From positions 1 through 22,630 of the forward strand of contig JALCCG010000328.1 in the NCBI GenBank assembly GCA_023212695.1: 22,630 nucleotides of DNA, written 5' to 3'. The position numbers and the translations under genes are program-made. Under the pieces are notes generated by a model, which saw nothing but the letters and a program-made list of their open reading frames with translations, searched no databases and had not been told where the DNA came from. Source of the DNA: Sporisorium sorghi. Its lineage: Eukaryota > Basidiomycota > Ustilaginomycetes > Ustilaginales > Ustilaginaceae. Positions 8,537 to 16,686 of this stretch are shown piece after piece (the stretch's first letter is position 1; each line of letters opens with the position of its first letter).

Positions 8537-9877
8537 CTAATTGGCAAACGCCTGAATGCCCGTGATGCCCTTGCCCAGGATCAGCGTATGAATGCCGTAG
8601 GTGCCCTCGTACGTGTTGACCGTCTGCAAGTTGTGCACGTGTCTACCCGTGCTGTACTCGTCACTGGTCGCATTGCCACCAAAGATATCCAGCAGGCTCC
8701 TGCTCTGCTGCAGAGCCTTGTTGCAGTTGTTCCTCTTGGCGAGGCTGACCATCTCGGGGCTCCATGCGCCGTGGTCCTTGATCCTGCCCAGCTGCAGGCT
8801 GCACAGGAGGCCGAGGGCGGCTTCGGTGGATGCGTCGGCGAGTTTCTGCTGGATGAGCTGGAAGCCTGCGATGGCTCTGCCGAACTGGGAGCGGTCGAGG
8901 GCGTACTGTCTTGCTTCTGCGATGCACGCTTCCAACGCGCCCATTGCGCCCCAGGAGATGCCGTAGCGTGCGGAGTTGAGGCACTCGAACGGCGCGCCCA
9001 GGCCGGGGCGGGCGTGCGGGAGCAAGGAATCGTCTCGTTTGACTCGGACATTGTCCATAAAGATGCTGCCCGTGACGGAGGCGCGCAGCTGGAGCTTGTT
9101 CTTGATCGCTGGCGCCGCCAAGCCTCTGGTGCGCTTGTCGACGAGGAAGCCGCGGATGCGATTGTCCCACTTGCACTTGGCCCAGATGACAAAGACGTCG
9201 GCATGGGGCGCGTTGGAGATCCACGTCTTGCTGCCGTTGAGCACGATCTCGCCGTCGTTTGTGTCGGTGGCGGTGGTCTCCATGCTGCTCGGATCGCTGC
9301 CGTGGTTGGGTTCGGTTAGGCCGAAGCACCCGACGAGCTCGCCGGTGGCGAGGCGCGGGAGGTAGCGCTCCTTCTGCGCGCAAGTGCCGAACTGGTTGAT
9401 GGGGCCCATGACGAGCGAACTCTGCACAGACATGATCGAGCGGTACCCCGAATCGACGCGCTCGACCTCCCGCGCGATCAGGCCGTACGATACGCTGTTC
9501 ACCCCCGCACAGCCGTACCCCTGGATCGTCGCGCCCAGCAGGCCCAGAGACCCCAAGCTCGGCAGGATCGTCGGGTCCCACGACTCGGTGCGGTACATCT
9601 CGGTCACTTTGGGCTGCAGGGTTTCCTGGCAGAAGTCGTGCGCCGTTTGCGAGATGGCCTTTTCGTCTTCGGAGAGCTGGGTGGTGAAGAGCGACATTGG
9701 GTCCTCCCAGTCAAAGCGGCTGAACTTGGTCATGTTGTACGCCTCGGGTGCTGTGTCGGGTGTGGTGCCGTACGAGCGGGTGGTGGACGAGGAGGGTTGG
9801 GCGGTGCGTGCGCTAGATGAGGTGGCCGCCGCCGCTCGACGCAGGGCTGGGAGCGCGGTGCGGAGGGCGTTGGACAT
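8537..9877 (-). CDS. Glutaryl-CoA dehydrogenase, mitochondrial
   Basis: The protein is 446 residues. The family member oxidises and decarboxylates glutaryl-CoA to crotonyl-CoA in lysine and tryptophan breakdown, using FAD and passing electrons to ETF. Residues 1-38 look like a mitochondrial presequence (Arg/Ala/Ser-rich, ending RSYGTT). The body is close to animal GCDH throughout: [20 protein letters not shown], then VDSGYRS with Arg146 at the position that binds the glutaryl carboxylate in the human enzyme, [27 protein letters not shown], and NTYEGT with catalytic Glu424. The two residues after TYEGT are Tyr-Gly, where the human enzyme has His-Asp. The length is normal and there is no intron. 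The start at 9877 gives the presequence. A TATATAT lies 74 bp upstream. The specific call is strong because it matches GCDH rather than general acyl-CoA dehydrogenases. Confidence 0.93.
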   Translation of the reverse strand: MSNALRTALPALRRAAAATSSSARTAQPSSSTTRSYGTTPDTAPEAYNMTKFSRFDWEDPMSLFTTQLSEDEKAISQTAHDFCQETLQPKVTEMYRTESWDPTILPSLGSLGLLGATIQGYGCAGVNSVSYGLIAREVERVDSGYRSIMSVQSSLVMGPINQFGTCAQKERYLPRLATGELVGCFGLTEPNHGSDPSSMETTATDTNDGEIVLNGSKTWISNAPHADVFVIWAKCKWDNRIRGFLVDKRTRGLAAPAIKNKLQLRASVTGSIFMDNVRVKRDDSLLPHARPGLGAPFECLNSARYGISWGAMGALEACIAEARQYALDRSQFGRAIAGFQLIQQKLADASTEAALGLLCSLQLGRIKDHGAWSPEMVSLAKRNNCNKALQQSRSLLDIFGGNATSDEYSTGRHVHNLQTVNTYEGTYGIHTLILGKGITGIQAFAN

Positions 9878-9950
9878 TGTAGCGACGAGTTCTACTGTGG
9901 CTGTGGTTCAAGGCGTGATGTGTGTAGCAGATGTGGGATGTAGAGGGAGG

Positions 9951-9957
9951 TATATAT
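9951..9957 (-). promoter_or_regulatory. TATA box candidate for the glutaryl-CoA dehydrogenase gene
   Basis: A TATATAT lies 74 bp upstream of the start codon at 9877. It is symmetrical and so readable on either strand, but the only nearby gene is the minus-strand dehydrogenase. If used, it implies a short 5' UTR. Confidence 0.45.
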
Positions 9958-10629
9958 GTATGGTGGGAGGAGAACAACAAGAACGAAGAGGGTCAAGGCT
10001 GTGCTGACACGCAGGCCAAAGCAGCTTTTTGCGGGGCAAAGGCACACAGTGTCGGTGGGTGCAGGGGACGCGCTTGCGGCGGCTTTGTCGGTCCCAGTGT
10101 TAGTTTGCTCGAGCCGGTCCCAAAATTTGCCGGCTCTGCTGCAAAATTACCTAAGCTGGTTCAATCTAACATCAGGAACTTTGTCGCATGGCACGACAGA
10201 ACGCCGCACTTCTAAGCCGCACATACACTACCTCACTACAAAACAAAGCAGCCTTAACCCCGAATCTGGATCGCATTGCCGCTTCTACACAGGCGACTTG
10301 GCTCAGGAATGTTCGAACCTCCAACGTTGTTTGTCGACACCGTGAAGGACCAACCACATCGAGCGGAACGATATAGTAGAAGAGAACAGAGGCAGCATGT
10401 CTATCGCCGCATGCACTGCGGGTTTGTGATGCGGGCTTTAGTTGCGAGCGCGGCCGATGCTGTCCGAAGCCAGCCAGCGGTCTTGCTTTCGCCATGTCAG
10501 GCGTTGCATTTTTCGAGTCAAGAAAAAGAAGGCTCCAAAAATATCCCACAAAAAAATAAAATAAAATCGGGTAGCGCGGCAACAGCGGCAGCGTCGCCAA
10601 CCGCAGATCGGCCCCCCGATCCCATACCC
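9958..10629. other. Intergenic stretch without a supported gene
   Basis: This is the upstream region of the dehydrogenase gene and the downstream region of the Erv26-like gene. The open frames here are short or lack family resemblance. A minus-strand sequence near 10300-10325 resembles a Pol III B box (GGTTCGAAC), but no tRNA can be folded around it. An A-rich stretch lies at about 10549-10566. Confidence 0.5.
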
Positions 10630-11259
10630 TCACCTGCTCCTTCCCGACCTCTCCTTCCCCTCTCCTCGGCCAACGACACCCGCACCACCCCACTCCGCAG
10701 CCGCGATCTCCCCCACCAACCTATACACAGGCATCAGCCACACACACACCGCCAGCACCGCACACACCTGCACATTCGACATCTCGCGCGCCCCCGGCGG
10801 TTCTGCACTCGTCACGTCCCAGTCCAGCCTCGCGCCGGGCAGCTTGGGCCTGTGGATCGTATCGTAGCGATGCTGCTGCCACGCGTGCGATGTCAGTGTG
10901 TGATGTCGCACTAGCCAGATGTGCGAGGCGAGGGGCAGGACGAGCAGCGATGCTAGGGCAGCGTAGGGGCTGGTAGGGGAGGCGCCGGTGTAGGGCCAGG
11001 TTGGGTCGCGCAGTGCGGTATGGTGCAGAGTCGCAGCCAAGGCGCTCGGTAGAAGCGGGAGGAGAGGTACGTCGTCGATCCAGATGAGGAGGAGTTGGAG
11101 GGTAACGCCAAGGTAGAGTGCGCGAAGACCGATGCGCCGAGCTCGAGAGGCGTGCGACTCGATGTACTGCGACAGCGAGAGCAGGCCTAGCGCCAGGCAG
11201 ACCAGGAGAGCTGCTCCGACTGCAGCGATGAATAGGGCCACTAGTAGGTCGAGGATCAT
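10630..11259 (-). CDS. Erv26/Svp26 (TEX261) family transmembrane adaptor
   Basis: The 209-residue protein has four hydrophobic segments (about 5-27, 45-61, 98-116 and 160-180). It matches the TEX261/Svp26 layout: an N-terminal helix ending in a Ser-Gln-Tyr-Ile-Glu motif (LSLSQYIESH), then an Arg-rich turn (RARRIGLRALYLGV). Next comes an LLLIWIDDVPLLPLLPSALA stretch with the Asp residues where relatives have a V-D-G/D motif, then an aromatic segment (HIWLVRHH). The final hydrophobic helix reads VCAVLAVCVWLMPVYRLVGE. Yeast Erv26/Svp26 helps load Golgi glycosyltransferases and alkaline phosphatase precursor into COPII vesicles. The ATG at 11259 (MILDLLV) was preferred over an upstream ATG at 11367 because family members begin with this hydrophobic helix. 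The Gly/Arg-rich tail is not distinctive. The gene diverges from the Dbp8-like gene. Confidence 0.8.
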   Translation of the reverse strand: MILDLLVALFIAAVGAALLVCLALGLLSLSQYIESHASRARRIGLRALYLGVTLQLLLIWIDDVPLLPLLPSALAATLHHTALRDPTWPYTGASPTSPYAALASLLVLPLASHIWLVRHHTLTSHAWQQHRYDTIHRPKLPGARLDWDVTSAEPPGAREMSNVQVCAVLAVCVWLMPVYRLVGEIAAAEWGGAGVVGRGEGKERSGRSR

Positions 11260-11371
11260 GGCCGCATGTTTGGAAGGGATGGAAGGTTGAGGGTTCTTGG
11301 ATCGTCGTTGGCTTGCAAGCAAAGAGGTGCTGCAAAGCTTCGCATTGTTCCTGAGTGGGAGGAGCATGAGT

Positions 11372-11394
11372 CCGAATTCCGAATTCCGAATTCC
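11372..11394. repeat. (CCGAATT)3 tandem repeat in a divergent promoter
   Basis: Three perfect 7-bp units plus CC make 23 bp containing three GAATTC palindromes. The array lies in the 333-bp gap between the Erv26-like gene (-) and the Dbp8-like gene (+). It could be a clustered binding site or a simple repeat expansion. The rest of the gap is unremarkable, apart from AT-rich stretches near 11405-11440. Confidence 0.85.
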
Positions 11395-11592
11395 TGTTTG
11401 AGAGATTTTTTCGCAGCTGCAGCGCCAAATTTTGAGTTTTCTCGAACCCTTTTCTGTCCTTCTTGCTTCTCACCACCAACGACCGCTCGACCTACAACCA
11501 CCTGCGACCTAATCAGCTCAACCCATTCACGCTCGCACCACACCATCGCAGACGCATCGAAACATCGCTTCCCACTCACATAGTAGCCCCAC

Positions 11593-13191
11593 ATGCCACC
11601 GGTCGCCACCAGCTCGTCCAACACGGACGCACAGTCCTCAGCATCCACATCCTCCTCCAACCACATCCAGGAAATAGCAAAGAGCGCATCCGACCCACCA
11701 AAGCACACATCTTTCTCGTCGATCGGCATCTCTCCCATGCTCATTCGCAGCCTCGCCTCACTCCAAATAAAAGTACCAACACCCATCCAGAGCCTCACCA
11801 TCCCCTCAGTCCTCCAAGGCCGCGATCTCGTCGGTGGCGCACAAACAGGTTCGGGCAAGACGCTCTGCTTTGCGCTGCCCATCCTCAACAAGCTCATCAA
11901 GGACATGGTCGGTGGCTTTGCCGTTGTCCTCACACCCACACGCGAGCTCGGTGTGCAGCTGCACGAGCAGTTCGTCGCCGTCGGCGAGGGTGCGCGCATG
12001 GGTTTGCGCTGTGCACTCGTCCTCGGCGGCATGGATATGATGAAGCAGGCGTCCGAACTTGCCAACCTGCGTCCGCATGTCATCGTTGCCACCCCTGGCC
12101 GGCTCGTGGACCATTTGCGCAGTGGAGGCGGTCAAGAGTGGGGGTTGAGGAGGTGCAAGTTCCTCGTGCTCGACGAGGCGGATAGGCTGTTGACCGATAC
12201 CTTCAAGCCGGAGCTCGATTTTCTGTATTCGGTGCTGCCGAGCGCCAAGACGCTGCAGACGCTGCTGTTCACCGCGACGCTGACCGAGCAGGTAGTCGAG
12301 TTCGCCAACGCCAAGCGGCCCGAGGGCAAGCCGGCGCCGCTAGTATGCAAGATCGAAATGTCCACAAAAACGCCAGAAACCCTCGAGCAGAGGTACGTAT
12401 TCGTTCCGTCGCACATCCGCGAGCCGTACCTCTACCACATTATGCGTCATCCGCCCATCCAGCCCAGCTCGGAGCGCGTGCGCAAGCTCAAAGCCAAACG
12501 GCGAGCGGAACGCGAGCGCAGAGCCGAAAACGAACGCAAGAAGGGCAAGCGGCCACGCACCCACGGCTCGGACTCGGAAACCGACGACGACGACGACGCG
12601 GCGCTCTTCCTGCCCGCCACGATCATCTTCACGGCGCGCTGCAAAACCGCCGCCACGCTGTCCGGGATGCTGAGCCAGCTGGGCATCGCCAACGTCTCGC
12701 TCCACTCGCACTTGCGTCAGGCGGAGCGCAGCGCCAACCTCCAAACCTTCCGCGCACAGCGTGTCCCCGTCCTCATCGCCACCGACGTCGGATCCCGTGG
12801 TCTAGATATCCCCGACGTCGAGCTCGTAGTCAACTGGGACCTGCCCTCGGCTTGGCAGGACTACGTACACCGCGTAGGCCGTACCGCCCGAAACGGCAAG
12901 CGCGGTTTCGCCGTGTCGTTTATCACGGAAAGGGACATCGATGTTATTCATGCGATTGAAGAAAAGATCGGCACGAAGTTGACGCAGCTCGAAGGGCTGG
13001 AGGATGAGGATGGGATTTTGGAGAAGTTGAATGCGGTGGCGACGGCTAAGCGGGTCGCGACGATGGCGTTGCACGATGGCCAGTTTGGGGAAAGGCAGCA
13101 GAGGAATCAGCAGAAGCAGCAGGCTAGGTTGAAGGCTGAGAAGAGGGAGGCGAAGAAGGCCAAAAGCGCTACTGCCAACGGCAAGGCATAG
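11593..13191 (+). CDS. DBP8: DEAD-box ATP-dependent RNA helicase, Dbp8/DDX49 type
   Basis: The 532-residue protein has the full DEAD-box motif set: Q motif (F41 and VPTPIQ at 61-66), motif I AQTGSGKT (83-90), Ia PTRELG (115-120), Ib TPGR (167-170), II DEAD (193-196), III as TAT rather than SAT (227-229), V IATDVGSRGLD (395-405) and VI HRVGRTAR (426-433). Dbp8 acts in the nucleolus in the small-subunit processome, in early cleavages leading to 18S rRNA. Assignment to Dbp8 rather than another helicase rests on its short N-terminus, the LVLDEADRLL and LLFTATLTEQVVEF context, and a tail with EKLNAVATAKRVATMALHDG, FGE and Lys/Gln-rich sequence. Residues about 289-338 are a charged insertion (basic, then DDDDD) between the RecA domains, which makes it longer than the yeast protein. 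The start is the first in-frame ATG. Confidence 0.88.
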   Translation: MPPVATSSSNTDAQSSASTSSSNHIQEIAKSASDPPKHTSFSSIGISPMLIRSLASLQIKVPTPIQSLTIPSVLQGRDLVGGAQTGSGKTLCFALPILNKLIKDMVGGFAVVLTPTRELGVQLHEQFVAVGEGARMGLRCALVLGGMDMMKQASELANLRPHVIVATPGRLVDHLRSGGGQEWGLRRCKFLVLDEADRLLTDTFKPELDFLYSVLPSAKTLQTLLFTATLTEQVVEFANAKRPEGKPAPLVCKIEMSTKTPETLEQRYVFVPSHIREPYLYHIMRHPPIQPSSERVRKLKAKRRAERERRAENERKKGKRPRTHGSDSETDDDDDAALFLPATIIFTARCKTAATLSGMLSQLGIANVSLHSHLRQAERSANLQTFRAQRVPVLIATDVGSRGLDIPDVELVVNWDLPSAWQDYVHRVGRTARNGKRGFAVSFITERDIDVIHAIEEKIGTKLTQLEGLEDEDGILEKLNAVATAKRVATMALHDGQFGERQQRNQQKQQARLKAEKREAKKAKSATANGKA

Positions 13192-13309
13192 AACACCGTC
13201 AGAACTTTTGTACTTGTATCTCGTCCAGCATTGCATCTTAACCCTCATCTAGCATCTCAATAGGACGTGTCAGCTGCCTGACAGCTTCGTGAGGGAGTGA
13301 TGAGGGAAG

Positions 13310-13329
13310 AAAAAAAAAAAAAAAAAAAA
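13310..13329 (-). terminator. Pol III terminator of the tRNA-Tyr gene
   Basis: A run of 20 A on the plus strand is a T20 run on the minus strand, starting 4 nt after the tRNA-Tyr 3' end. Runs of T end RNA polymerase III transcription. It also separates the tRNA from the 3' end of the convergent Dbp8-like gene. Confidence 0.85.
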
Positions 13330-13332
13330 GTG

Positions 13333-13438
13333 TCCGGACAGCCGGAATCGAACCGGCGACCTATGGTGCTTTTCCGTTAATGCCGGATTAGGGTTTCCAA
13401 TTACAAACCATCGCTACTTCCAACTGAGCTATGTCCGG
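13333..13438 (-). tRNA. tRNA-Tyr (GTA) with a 32-nt intron
   Basis: The minus strand folds as a tRNA. The acceptor stem CCGGACA/TGTCCGG (13432-13438 with 13334-13340) has discriminator A at 13333. The D arm begins GCTCAGTTGG. The anticodon stem is ATGGT/ACCAT, with anticodon GTA at 13402-13404. The variable loop has 5 nt, and the T arm is GCCGG-TTCGATT-CCGGC. An intron at 13369-13400 sits at the canonical place one base 3' of the anticodon, as in other eukaryotic tRNA-Tyr genes. The mature length is 74 nt before CCA addition. One D-stem pair (C13 with T22) is mismatched. The B box is GGTTCGATTCC. Confidence 0.95.
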
Positions 13439-15390
13439 GTTCTGATGGTCGGGCGAGCGAATGTTGCATAAATAATCTTTCACTCCCAGCTTGCACTTGG
13501 TGCGACCTTCTCGCGTGGCCCGGCCCACATCTGATCCCCGTCCTGCTCACGACATCGACAGCAAAGTGTTCAGTCTGAAGTTTCGGGCCCGTCGCATGGC
13601 ATGTCGCAAGCGGCGACCCGGTGAATCGGTGCTAAGCAGGCGGCATCTCGTGCTTTTCCGGACTAGAAGTGATGGTGCAACCGTGGATCAAAGTGGGGGA
13701 GGGGCGATCCAACGGAACCCTTCTCGTGGGCTTGCAACGTGCCGATACTGCGCCCCGTGTCTTGTTTTTCATGCTTCTCGAGTCATCACCGGCGCTGTTC
13801 GATGTAGCCTCGCATCGCGGCATGACTCCTTTTCGCAGTGTCTGTTTGGATCTGTCCCTCGTGCCATCGCTGTGCCATGCTCATGCGACATCGGCGACTG
13901 AAGAAGCGCTCGCACTTTGTGTTTACAGTAGCCTATGTCCGCTCCGTACCGCGGCAATGCATCGACGCTGGCGTCATCGAGCCGTGCCCGCGTTTCACGT
14001 CTGCCGCTGGAAGCCTTGCCAGTTCTGCGTTGCGAGACACCAGGGCTGTGTACTCCTTCCCTGGTCGCCTTGATGAGGAGGTGAGATAAGGCAGAGGGGG
14101 GCGGTGCGAGGAGCGAGGGCGGGGAGGCGAGCATGTCACTGTAGCCGAACCCAGCCCCGCGTGCTGCGTTTCCGCGGGAACGGCTGGAGATCACAGGAAG
14201 CTCAGTCGCATACGATCATGTGGACAGAGCAAAGGACCCTGTGCAAAGCCACGTGCCCGCTTCCGTTCCTGAAGACGTAGCCTCTACTGTACTCCGCTCT
14301 GATCACCACAGCCTGTGCGGTAAACTGAGCAGCTGGGGTGATCCGTGGATCGAAATTTTACAAGCCCGCTCCCCGCACACGGCCACAAACGGTCTTGGCA
14401 TTGCTCTCACTGTGGCTCAGTCGGAACGGAGTCATCGACTGCGTTGCCCTTTCTGAGCAGTTCAAGTCTGAGCGTGGCTCCATGAACCTGTGCCTGGTGG
14501 CCTCACTGCGAAGAGAGAGCTCTGGGACAATGATGGTGTTGCTACCGCGCGTGCTCGAGCAGGCGAGCTGAGGTCGGCTACGTTCCAACGGATCCCGCAC
14601 GCACACCTCAACAGCAGGGGCTAACGAAGGGGGGCTGTGCCACTCCAGCAACCGCAGCCGGGGCGGGGGTGCGAATCCGTAATGGTGCTGAGCAGCCGTG
14701 CTTTCCGTTGGTTGAACGTCGTTGCGCAACACCGAAGGGCCCACTAAACCCTTCGCAAGCCTCGGCTAAGTTGGAGGCTCAGGGTTGACCACCTCCGCGG
14801 TCATTCGGCACGCGTTTTCGGCGCTCAGCAGCAGGAGGCGGATTTTGACAGCTGCGTGCCTGCGTCGTTTTCTTGATATGCGAAAGCGGAGACTGGGTGT
14901 GTGACTCGTGGGCCAAGCTTGACGTTGATGCTGCGCAATTGCAAGAGACTCAGGATGTGACTCCAACGGGAGTATGGTGTATGCGCATGTGTCGCTGTGC
15001 GAGTGGAGCGAAAGACCGCCGCCGGATCAAGTGCTCGCTGGCAGACTCAGCCTCCCCCGTCCCACTCATCTAGACACGACTTCTTGTGACTGTGTGTATG
15101 AATGATGCCACGCTTTCCGGTGGAATGCTGTGCTGAGCATCGACGCTGGTCTGTGCTATCCCAGTCATCGCGCTCGACAGCATGCGGGTTGGACCTCCTA
15201 CGCACCCAAATGCTGAGTCCGGCCCCTACCAGAGGAGAAGGTACATAAGCAACCCATCCGTTGAACCATCCTACTCCCCCCTCCTCCCTTTTCACCAACA
15301 CAAACACATCACTCCAAGCTCACACAATCTTCCACCGTGACTACCACAACCACCACCTCGCCCCGCACCACCACCGCCAGCTTCCCTCGC
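13439..15390. other. Gene-poor stretch of about 1.95 kb
   Basis: I find no convincing gene here. The open frames are under 145 codons, several begin with non-ATG codons, and none has a recognisable motif or the look of the neighbouring proteins. Minor structures are a 7-bp-stem hairpin (CGAAGGG ... CCCTTCG) near 14732-14755 and the palindrome GTTGCGCAAC just before it. The last few hundred bases (about 15200-15390) probably hold the promoter and 5' UTR of the next gene; 15260-15390 is a C/A-rich leader. Non-coding RNA or decayed mobile DNA cannot be excluded. Confidence 0.6.
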
Positions 15391-16096
15391 ATGCCCACCG
15401 TCACCACTTCCCGCACAAGCAACCTAACCGCAATGCTCACGTTCTTCCGCAAGCCCAAATCTCCCACCTTGAACGCCACTGCGTCCGAGACGACGCTCGT
15501 CAGCCCCAGCAAGCCCAGCAAGCCCGCTAAGCGCGAGCACAAGCCCGAATTCACCGGTGTGGGCGGGCTCGGCGGCATGCCCTCGCTCGGCGGACACATG
15601 TTCATCGAGCCGCCCGCGCCCACGGAGCGTCCTGAGCGCAAGCAGCGGGAGGTGAAGATGGTCCCCAGCCAGCCGTTTTCCGGGCTCCCGCGGGCGTCGG
15701 TGGTCAGTGAGCGTCTGGATACTGTCAAGGGTATGTTTCAGCTCCCCCGTGCGTCTAGATGAGCGCGCTGGCGTGCAGCGCCTGTGCCTTCTGCCGCCAC
15801 CGCTGCTCCACGTGCATGGGCAACAGCGTTCGAGGCTCAAGGTACAGTGCATCCTCCTCGAACCCTTGAGCCACCGCAGAACCCCAACACCGCAATGTCA
15901 AAAAGTGAGAAGTCATGTCTGACCATTTCCTCCCCTCCCTCTCTCACCACTATCCGCTCGCCCAAACACAGGCAGGGAATCATTCGAGACGTACGCCACC
16001 ACCTCCACCTCGCCCAGCACGTCGGGAGAATCGTTCCGGAAAGTGCGCAAACACCAGCACAAGTCGTTCTTCAACAACGCATTCAGCTTTACTTGA
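15391..16096 (+). CDS. Small three-exon protein of unknown function
   Basis: I do not recognise this protein. The model joins 15391-15730, 15779-15841 and 15972-16096, giving 175 residues. Intron 1 (48 nt) begins GTATGT and ends GTGCAG. Intron 2 (130 nt) begins GTACAG and ends AACACAG, with a CTGAC branch-like site and a pyrimidine tract. All junctions are phase 1 and the joined frame stays open. The protein is Ser/Thr/Pro/Lys-rich and probably disordered. It has a short hydrophobic-basic start (MLTFFRKPK from the second Met), a Gly-rich patch (GVGGLGGMPSLGGHMF), a VVSERLDTVKG stretch into RESFETYATT, and a basic end (FRKVRKHQHKSFFNNAFSFT). The start could be 15391 or the second Met at 15433. 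Exon 2 is a multiple of three, so skipping it also keeps the frame. Without splicing the frame stops at 15762. The exon structure is a prediction. Confidence 0.55.
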
Positions 16097-16125
16097 TGCG
16101 AGTGCGAAAGGGCAGATTTTGTTGA

Positions 16126-16131
<6 letters not shown>

Positions 16132-16163
<32 letters not shown>
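16132..16163. repeat. (TA)16 microsatellite
   Basis: Sixteen perfect TA dinucleotides start 36 bp after the stop codon of the small three-exon gene, so they probably lie in its 3' UTR. The repeat is self-complementary, can extrude a cruciform, and is expected to vary in length. Confidence 0.93.
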
Positions 16164-16167
<4 letters not shown>

Positions 16168-16409
16168 CCTCGGTGTAGGCCGAGGAAGAAGGGGGGAAGT
16201 TGCCGTGGATTGGAGGGTGACGATGGCGACGCGAGAGCGGGGCGCCGCTTGAGCCCTCTCTTTGGTCGCCATTTTTATGCGGCAAGCAGCGTGGCTGGCT
16301 CGCGCTTTGGCGCTGTCCGACGGTTCGGGGGTCCATATCGGTACCTCGTAGCGTTCCCATTGCGTATCAGGACTGATGTCACAACAAGCCGCGATCTCGT
16401 CTAGGGGGG

Positions 16410-16431
16410 TTTTTTTTTTTTTTTTTTTTTT
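16410..16431. repeat. T22 homopolymer
   Basis: There are 22 consecutive T, preceded by GGGGGG, in the convergent gap 3' of the Bre2 gene. No tRNA or other Pol III gene is visible next to it, so it is annotated only as a homopolymer. Confidence 0.9.
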
Positions 16432-16686
16432 GACACCCCCAGTCGCTCCCGCCGTCCAAGCACAGGCGGGCCACACTCGTTCCAGGAAAGCACCATCGCT
16501 TTTTGTGCACCGCTTCCTCCCACCCACATCACGTCGTTCCGAACACACGTGACACCACCCTCCATCCACTTGACAAGCTGCCTTCGGGCACATCCTTGTA
16601 CCGTCTCTTCGAATCCTATTCCACATCATGTCCAATCGTGTGTGCTCTGCGTGCAAATGTCTCTGATTCAATCAAGTTAACACGAC

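Larger units (their letters stand above)
16097..16686. other. Convergent intergenic stretch with simple repeats
   Basis: This is the shared 3' flank of the small three-exon gene (+) and the Bre2 gene (-). It holds the TA microsatellite, a 6-bp-stem hairpin right after it (CCTCGG/CCGAGG, 16168-16185) and a T22 run. I see no coding potential. Confidence 0.6.

Noticed and set aside
10300..10330. Possible tRNA on the minus strand (GGTTCGAAC B-box-like)
   Set aside because: The T stem has mismatches, and no matching 5' acceptor, D arm or anticodon arm lies at the right distance.
10276..10914. 212-codon plus-strand frame overlapping the Erv26-like gene
   Set aside because: It has no motif, starts in non-coding DNA and is antisense to a recognisable membrane protein.
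13669..14744. Open frames of 128-141 codons in the gene-poor stretch
   Set aside because: Several begin with non-ATG codons, they overlap each other on both strands, and none shows domains or coding-like composition.
16410..16431. T22 as a Pol III terminator
   Set aside because: No tRNA, 5S or U6-like sequence lies directly upstream on the plus strand.
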